This document shows positions 24,908 to 29,864 of a DNA stretch of 29,864 nucleotides, one piece after another. Source of the stretch: Candidatus Magasanikiibacteriota bacterium (GTDB taxonomy: Bacteria > Patescibacteriota > Patescibacteriia > Magasanikbacterales > UBA922); assembly GCA_003518365.1 (NCBI GenBank), contig DOYU01000017.1:1-29864 (forward strand). The letters are read 5' to 3'. The notes beneath the pieces are model-generated. The model was not told where the DNA came from. It did not search any database and worked only from the letters and a program-made list of their open reading frames with translations. A program made the translations under genes and the position numbers. Each line of letters begins with the position of its first letter. Position 1 is the stretch's first letter.

Positions 24908-24942
24908 TAGAGCAAACGCAAGCGCGTATTGCTCTATTTTTT
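24908..24942 (+). terminator. Intrinsic terminator of pyk (or leader hairpin of the next gene)
   Basis: TAGAGCAA (24908-24915) pairs with TTGCTCTA (24929-24936); the inner ACGC/GCGT pairs across a 4-nt loop with one bulged A, and a T6 run (24937-24942) follows. It lies 43 nt after the pyk stop. Because a promoter-like element sits just before it, it could also act as an attenuator in the leader of the next gene. Confidence 0.82.
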
Positions 24943-24983
24943 AATCAACTTGTCGACCTTGTGAGTTCATTTCGCTCTACGCT

Positions 24984-24990
24984 AAGGAGA
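24984..24990 (+). promoter_or_regulatory. Shine-Dalgarno site of the third giant gene
   Basis: AAGGAGA ends 3 nt before the ATG at 24994 (the AGGAG core is 4 nt from it). With rpsU, this is one of only two clear Shine-Dalgarno sites in the window, and it fixes the start of the partial giant gene. Confidence 0.75.
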
Positions 24991-24993
24991 CAC

Positions 24994-27900
24994 ATGGAAC
25001 GCCTCTCATTTCTGGTGGTTGTTTTTGGTATTGCGTTACTTGCAGTCTTTTTGCCACAGCTCTATGACCAGCAACTCGATATTGCCGAAGCAGGAGATGG
25101 ATCACAGGGGACTCCTTGGACAGTATGTGCGGTCGGCTGTGATTTTACCACGCTTACCTCAGCATTCTCAGATGTTACCGTACAGGCTGGTGACTATATC
25201 AATGTAGACGCAACATACGCATCAAGTACAGAAACATTTCCTCTTGATTTTAATAGCAAACAGAATATTACTGTCAGTTGTCAATCGAGCGGCGCGATTG
25301 TGGGCACAGATATTGGCGCGCAAGTGGATATACAAATGACATCGAGTTCTGCGTTTAATGATTGTACGCTTAGCAACACGCGACTCTATTTTGATGGCGT
25401 TTCTTCAGCAACGATCTCTGGCAACACATTTGCCACATCAACTACTGGGACCATTTATTTTGCGTCTACCGCAGGATCAGGAAACACGATAAGTGATAAT
25501 ACAGGCATCAATAATATTGTCGTTGGGAGTAATCAGCAGAGTTTGACGATTGCCAGTAATACAATACATACGTATCATGCGACAGCGAATGCGTCTTCAT
25601 TATTTGTTGAAGGAGGTTCTGAGATTACGATTACTTCAAACACCATTCATTCATTCGAGAATACAAATGTATATCTTATTTTTACAAGCTCTACTGATAA
25701 TGTATCTGTTCAGCAAAATGCGCTGACGTATGATGTCCCTCCCACAATTCAAAACATATATGGAATTGCGGTCTATGACGCAGCAAGTAGCACCATTTCA
25801 TACAACACAATTTTGTTGCCGTCAGAAGAGGGACATGCACTGCAATGGGGAAACGCCATAAAAATATATAGAATAACTACCTCTACAGCAATGACTTCCT
25901 ACATAACCCATAATACGATATGGGAGTATGCATCACTCCATGCAGGTGTGACGGTAGATGATTATGCTGCCACTACTGCTGCAATGAATATAACGGCAAC
26001 ATATAATATTTTTTACAATGCATCCACCACTAATAGTCTTTTGGGGTATGGATTAAAAATATATAAAGACAATGCATCTTCTACATATACATTGACAAAT
26101 GATTACAATGGATATCACAACGTGAGTAACAGAGTATATGATGATAACCAAAATGATACATTTGTGCCCACTGTGGGTGAAAATGCTGTGTTTACTAATC
26201 CATATTTTAAATTAGGTGATGCAAGTTCTACCAATGACACGGAGCTTGCGCCGTTCAGTACGTATCTTGATGTAAATGGAACGCTCGATATCGGTGCTTA
26301 TAGTACAGCGAGGGGAAGCAGTTTTACCGTGGATGATAATGGAATTATCGATTATGCTAGTATTCACGCAACATCGACAAGTGTCATGACTGCCACCATT
26401 GTGGATGGAGACACATGGAATTTGGCGGCAGGATCATATGGGCAATTTGCATTGGCGTCGAGTTCTCGTTTTACAGGAAATGCAACTATTGCTGGGGCAG
26501 GTGCCACTACTATTGTGCAGCCAACAAGCCAGGCAAGTGCGGTGCAATTCACCAATTTGACCAATCCTATTTTGCAAGACGTGGTCGTCCAACAGGCTAG
26601 TACCACGGCAAGTTTTTATGCCATAGACGGGTTGAGTTTCGACTATAGTGGCAACTCATATAATGATACAAGTGTATTGGGGTATGCGTCGGATGGCTAC
26701 ACATTTGTTATTGAACAAAATTGTACGGATCCACAAACAACCATACAGCCCACAACGGACAATGATATTACGGCGGTCACAGGAATGGGTACAGATGATT
26801 ATCATCTGGCGCTTATTGATTATGCTCAAGGAGGAAAAAGTATTGGTCCTGGTACTCCTGTCTATGTAACTATGCTCGTACCAAGTAGTGTCGCAGTCAA
26901 TCAAGCGGCATTTGAGGCACTTGATGATTGTCCAACACCTGATGTCTGGATTGATTCGGCCTTTGCCGTTTCTGGTGGTACCTACACCTATGATAGCGCT
27001 GCGGTGTCAACGGCGGGTGTGACAGTAACATCTGGATATACTGACCCGCCGGCAATTGACCGTACCGTTGCCGGTATGGCCGGTGTCCGACTTATTGATA
27101 CCTCAAACGCAACGATAGAAAACGTCACCTCAACAGGAAATTATTATGGTATTTCTTTTGAAGGAACGAGTGAAAGTAATACCGTTTCAAGTAGTGTGTT
27201 GGCGAGTTCTGTTCTTTATGATGTGTTTAGTACATCTACGTTGAATAACACACTCAGCAATGTTTCATTTGTAAATACATCAAGTAGTATAAGTGGCATA
27301 GGAACCATAAATGTAAGATTTGCTTCTCGTGTTCTTGTCCAAAATAGTGGTGCGACACCACTTGAAGGTGTTACCGTCAAATACTATTCAACGAGCTATC
27401 TCGATGCGTCAGGGTCTGATTGTGGAGATTGTATTATTGGTCCTCCTTCAGCGACATTGGCGACCGATGTTACAGGATATACATCATATACCAATCCATT
27501 ATCTGGTTATACAATGAGTTCCTCTTCTGTTGCTACAACAAATGGTAGTTCCAATCCATATCTGATTATAGCAACAGCAACGAGTACGTATGGTGATACC
27601 TTTGATACAAATGTGATTCTAGATCAGACGAACGAGACGTTTACTCTCACAATGTATGATCCCCCCATTGCTCCTACAAATTTTACAACGAGTAGTGTTG
27701 CTACCAGTAGTATCATATTTTCTTGGACAGACAATAGTGTTGATGAAAACAACTTTTATATACAATATTCGCAAGGGACATTCCCTGCATTTGGTACAAG
27801 TATTGCGGCGGATGCAACAACTGGCACTGTGACAGGGTTGACACCCAATGCTTCGTATATGTTTAGGGTAACAGGTCAAATAGGTGGTTCTCATTCATCA

Positions 27901-29864
27901 TATGAATCTTTGAATGATTTGTATACCTTGGCTGAAGCACCTGGCACCGTGACTGTGACGTCAGATAGTACGAGTGCTGTGACCGTTTCTTGGGGAGCAA
28001 ATAGTAATCCTGACACCACAACATATCTTGTCACAAATATTACAACTGGTAATATTTCAACCTGGGCGACCAGCACATCGCGTACGTTTTCAGGACTTAG
28101 TGGAGGCAATAGCTATACCTTTGGCGTCAAGGCACGCAATGGAAATGGTGTTGAAACTGCGACCACGACCGGATCAGGATCTACACAATCAGGTGGAGGT
28201 AGTTCTTCTGCTCCGCCACCACCTCCGCCACCAGATCAAATAACTGAAGAACCAACATGTGATCCGCAAACTCAAACATGCCCTGGTACACCACCGACGG
28301 CACCGTCCTTTTTCTTTTCTATCAATGAAGGGAAGGCACACACGAAGAGTGTCACAACGACATTGACTATCAATACAACATTTCCTGATGAAATCATGAT
28401 TTCGACGAGCAGCGCATTTACCGGCGCAAGTTTTCAAGCACCTGTTGCGACGCTTCCTTTTGTCATCAGCAGTGGTGATGGAGTGAAGACTATCTATATC
28501 AAATTTAAGAAAACAGTCGATGAAATCGTATACACGTTTACATCAAGCACAAGTATTACACTCGATACCGAACCGCCTCCTGCTCCTATTATCGGTGTTG
28601 CTGAAAGTGGTATTGAGAATGGAAAAATAGTTGGGCAACCCCTCTTTAGTGGTACCGCAGAACCTGGAGCGATCATTCGTATCAGATATGAGAGTCTGAC
28701 TGGGGGAACCGCTGGTAAGCAACGTATCACGCATGAATCACCTTCTGCACTGCTTTTAGCCGGAACACGCACTATATATCACACGACATTTGAAAATTGG
28801 CTCATGCTCGCAGGCGTCATTGGAGACTATTATGCCACTGCTGATGAAACCGGACATTGGGAGCTGTCGTTTCCTTTGGTAACCACACCGGGAAATTATG
28901 TGATTTCTGTTGCGTCCATTGATGATGCTGGCAATGTTTCTTCTGAAGCGCCACAAGTGAGCTTTACTGTGCCACAAGAGGTGGTCATTGTCGGGTGTAC
29001 AGATCCGTCAGCAAGCAATTTCAACCCAAACGCGACAGAAGATGATGGATCGTGTGTACAAAGTATTCCCGGCTGTACAGACTCAACATCATACAACTAC
29101 AACGCAAACGCAACTGTTGACGATGGATCCTGTACACCCGTGATCGTTGGCTGTCGTGATAGCAATGCAACGAACTACAATCCAGCTGCAAACACGAGCA
29201 ACAATAGTTGCACCTACCCGGCACTCCCAGAATCCGAATCTGAAACACAAGATCCAGGGGATCCTGATGCAACTGCAGGCACAGAGACAGATAGTGGAGA
29301 TCCTGGTACAGATACAAGCGCGCAAACTGGTACTGACACAGGAGGAACTGGTGGAAGTGGTAGCGGAGAAGAACTCGCTCTGGGTGACACTTCAGGAACT
29401 GGTGATTCAGATTTTTCTGGTTCTGGAACGGTAAGTCAAAGTACGAGTACCTTGCGAGTCGCTCTTGGTGCAACATTGAAAAATACGCAACAGAGCATAC
29501 AGTCATTTGTGAGCTCTACAAGATCAGCGATTGTTGATGCAATCAGTGTGCCAGTCACCTATGTGACGGAGCGCATTCCAGAGCCAGTAAAGCAAGCCGC
29601 AAAAAAAGTACAAGAAGTAGCAGATAATCCACAGGTGGAAGAAGCAAATGAATATGTCGTGGCTCCAGCGGTCGCCGTCGCAAGTACAGCAAACATTGCT
29701 GTCGGATTTCAGCTTCCTCAATTGATTCTGTTCTTACGATATCTCTTTACACAACCAATCCTGCTCTTGCGTCGTCGTAGACAAAAACAGTGGGGAACCA
29801 TCTACAATGTGTACACAAAACAGCCCGTGGATCTTGCTACGATTCGTGTGATTGATGCAAAAAC
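24994..29864 (+). CDS. Giant surface protein, 5' part (>1623 codons): beta-helix, FN3, Ig-like and Cys-repeat modules, membrane anchor
   Basis: The frame stays open from this ATG to the window edge. Order: N-terminal hydrophobic export segment (~5-22); right-handed parallel beta-helix regions rich in N, T and S with recurring 'xIxxNTI' turns (~70-430 and ~450-770); a beta domain with GATPLEGVTVKYY (~778-888) like a carboxypeptidase-regulatory fold; two FN3 domains (~890-979 and ~981-1056); a Gly/Ser linker with PPPPPPP; a beta-sandwich (~1106-1183, SSGDGVKTIYIKF); an Ig-like domain with FSGTAEPGAIIRI (~1195-1324); three cysteine repeats (1334-1406); a Gly/Thr/Asp linker; an amphipathic helical stretch; a hydrophobic anchor ending LLLRRRR (~1570-1593); and the start of another domain, WGTIYNVYTKQPVDLATIRV. 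The beta-helix suggests glycan binding or adhesion (inference). It is not fused to the pilin-like segment of the other two giants. Confidence 0.85.
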   Translation, partial: MERLSFLVVVFGIALLAVFLPQLYDQQLDIAEAGDGSQGTPWTVCAVGCDFTTLTSAFSDVTVQAGDYINVDATYASSTETFPLDFNSKQNITVSCQSSGAIVGTDIGAQVDIQMTSSSAFNDCTLSNTRLYFDGVSSATISGNTFATSTTGTIYFASTAGSGNTISDNTGINNIVVGSNQQSLTIASNTIHTYHATANASSLFVEGGSEITITSNTIHSFENTNVYLIFTSSTDNVSVQQNALTYDVPPTIQNIYGIAVYDAASSTISYNTILLPSEEGHALQWGNAIKIYRITTSTAMTSYITHNTIWEYASLHAGVTVDDYAATTAAMNITATYNIFYNASTTNSLLGYGLKIYKDNASSTYTLTNDYNGYHNVSNRVYDDNQNDTFVPTVGENAVFTNPYFKLGDASSTNDTELAPFSTYLDVNGTLDIGAYSTARGSSFTVDDNGIIDYASIHATSTSVMTATIVDGDTWNLAAGSYGQFALASSSRFTGNATIAGAGATTIVQPTSQASAVQFTNLTNPILQDVVVQQASTTASFYAIDGLSFDYSGNSYNDTSVLGYASDGYTFVIEQNCTDPQTTIQPTTDNDITAVTGMGTDDYHLALIDYAQGGKSIGPGTPVYVTMLVPSSVAVNQAAFEALDDCPTPDVWIDSAFAVSGGTYTYDSAAVSTAGVTVTSGYTDPPAIDRTVAGMAGVRLIDTSNATIENVTSTGNYYGISFEGTSESNTVSSSVLASSVLYDVFSTSTLNNTLSNVSFVNTSSSISGIGTINVRFASRVLVQNSGATPLEGVTVKYYSTSYLDASGSDCGDCIIGPPSATLATDVTGYTSYTNPLSGYTMSSSSVATTNGSSNPYLIIATATSTYGDTFDTNVILDQTNETFTLTMYDPPIAPTNFTTSSVATSSIIFSWTDNSVDENNFYIQYSQGTFPAFGTSIAADATTGTVTGLTPNASYMFRVTGQIGGSHSSYESLNDLYTLAEAPGTVTVTSDSTSAVTVSWGANSNPDTTTYLVTNITTGNISTWATSTSRTFSGLSGGNSYTFGVKARNGNGVETATTTGSGSTQSGGGSSSAPPPPPPPDQITEEPTCDPQTQTCPGTPPTAPSFFFSINEGKAHTKSVTTTLTINTTFPDEIMISTSSAFTGASFQAPVATLPFVISSGDGVKTIYIKFKKTVDEIVYTFTSSTSITLDTEPPPAPIIGVAESGIENGKIVGQPLFSGTAEPGAIIRIRYESLTGGTAGKQRITHESPSALLLAGTRTIYHTTFENWLMLAGVIGDYYATADETGHWELSFPLVTTPGNYVISVASIDDAGNVSSEAPQVSFTVPQEVVIVGCTDPSASNFNPNATEDDGSCVQSIPGCTDSTSYNYNANATVDDGSCTPVIVGCRDSNATNYNPAANTSNNSCTYPALPESESETQDPGDPDATAGTETDSGDPGTDTSAQTGTDTGGTGGSGSGEELALGDTSGTGDSDFSGSGTVSQSTSTLRVALGATLKNTQQSIQSFVSSTRSAIVDAISVPVTYVTERIPEPVKQAAKKVQEVADNPQVEEANEYVVAPAVAVASTANIAVGFQLPQLILFLRYLFTQPILLLRRRRQKQWGTIYNVYTKQPVDLATIRVIDAK
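28993..29211 (+). repeat. Three tandem 78-nt cysteine repeats (GCxD...DDGSC)
   Basis: Three 21-residue units begin at 28993, 29071 and 29149, exactly 78 nt apart. Each starts GC[TR]D, contains N[FY]N near the middle and ends in SC; the first two end DDGSC and the third, NNSC, has diverged. Two cysteines per unit suggest one disulfide each. Similar GCTDxxAxNYxxxAxxDDGSC units are known from secreted proteins of marine Bacteroidetes and other bacteria. Confidence 0.8.

Overview
The window looks like chromosome of a Candidate Phyla Radiation (Patescibacteria) bacterium, most likely Parcubacteria-like. The evidence is the combination of very large multidomain surface proteins that begin with a two-helix T4SS-pilin-like segment, single-pass membrane proteins with thrombospondin-type-3 (TSP3) DxDxDG repeats, the gene order ybeY-dgkA-ftsA-ftsZ followed by nrdR and pyk, and a short bS21. 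Codon use fits the standard bacterial code: TGA ends the largest gene and is not read as glycine, which argues against the code-25 lineages (Gracilibacteria, Absconditabacteria). All recognised genes are on the + strand. No tRNA, rRNA, CRISPR array, transposase or phage gene was seen.

Layout. 1-1280: the 3' end of an unidentified gene, rpsU (bS21) with its own strong promoter, Shine-Dalgarno site and terminator, a ~200-bp imperfect inverted repeat made of two hairpin-bearing arms, and yqeY. 1309-18788: a surface-protein locus. A promoter drives a 1092-aa protein and, 5 nt downstream, a 3837-aa protein. Both start with a signal peptide and the same two-helix pilin-like segment, followed by long extracellular chains of Ig-like (Big_5, IPT/TIG), beta-propeller (LVIVD, Ycf48/BNR) and cysteine-rich modules. 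Three smaller single-pass membrane proteins with TSP3 repeats follow. 18802-22461: ybeY-dgkA-ftsA, a terminator, then ftsZ with a separate TTGACA promoter preceded by three copies of a 15-bp element. 22497-24942: nrdR, a small membrane protein and pyruvate kinase, closed by a terminator. 24984-29864: a third giant surface protein (parallel beta-helix, FN3, Ig-like and three 78-nt-period cysteine repeats, then a membrane anchor), which runs off the window.

How it works together. The housekeeping half supplies ribosome, division, envelope-lipid and glycolysis functions. The other half is devoted to very large exported proteins, presumably for attachment or host contact. Regulation appears compact: several genes have an extended -10 element (TGnTAnnnT) only a few bases before the ATG and no Shine-Dalgarno site, suggesting leaderless or near-leaderless transcripts. 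Only rpsU and the last giant gene have clear Shine-Dalgarno sites.

The most unusual content is the pair of T4SS-pilin-like/adhesin fusions, one of which also carries an internal pseudopilin-like stretch. Next come the three-copy element before ftsZ and the promoter/terminator overlap after pyk. Family assignments are from reading the translations, without database searches.
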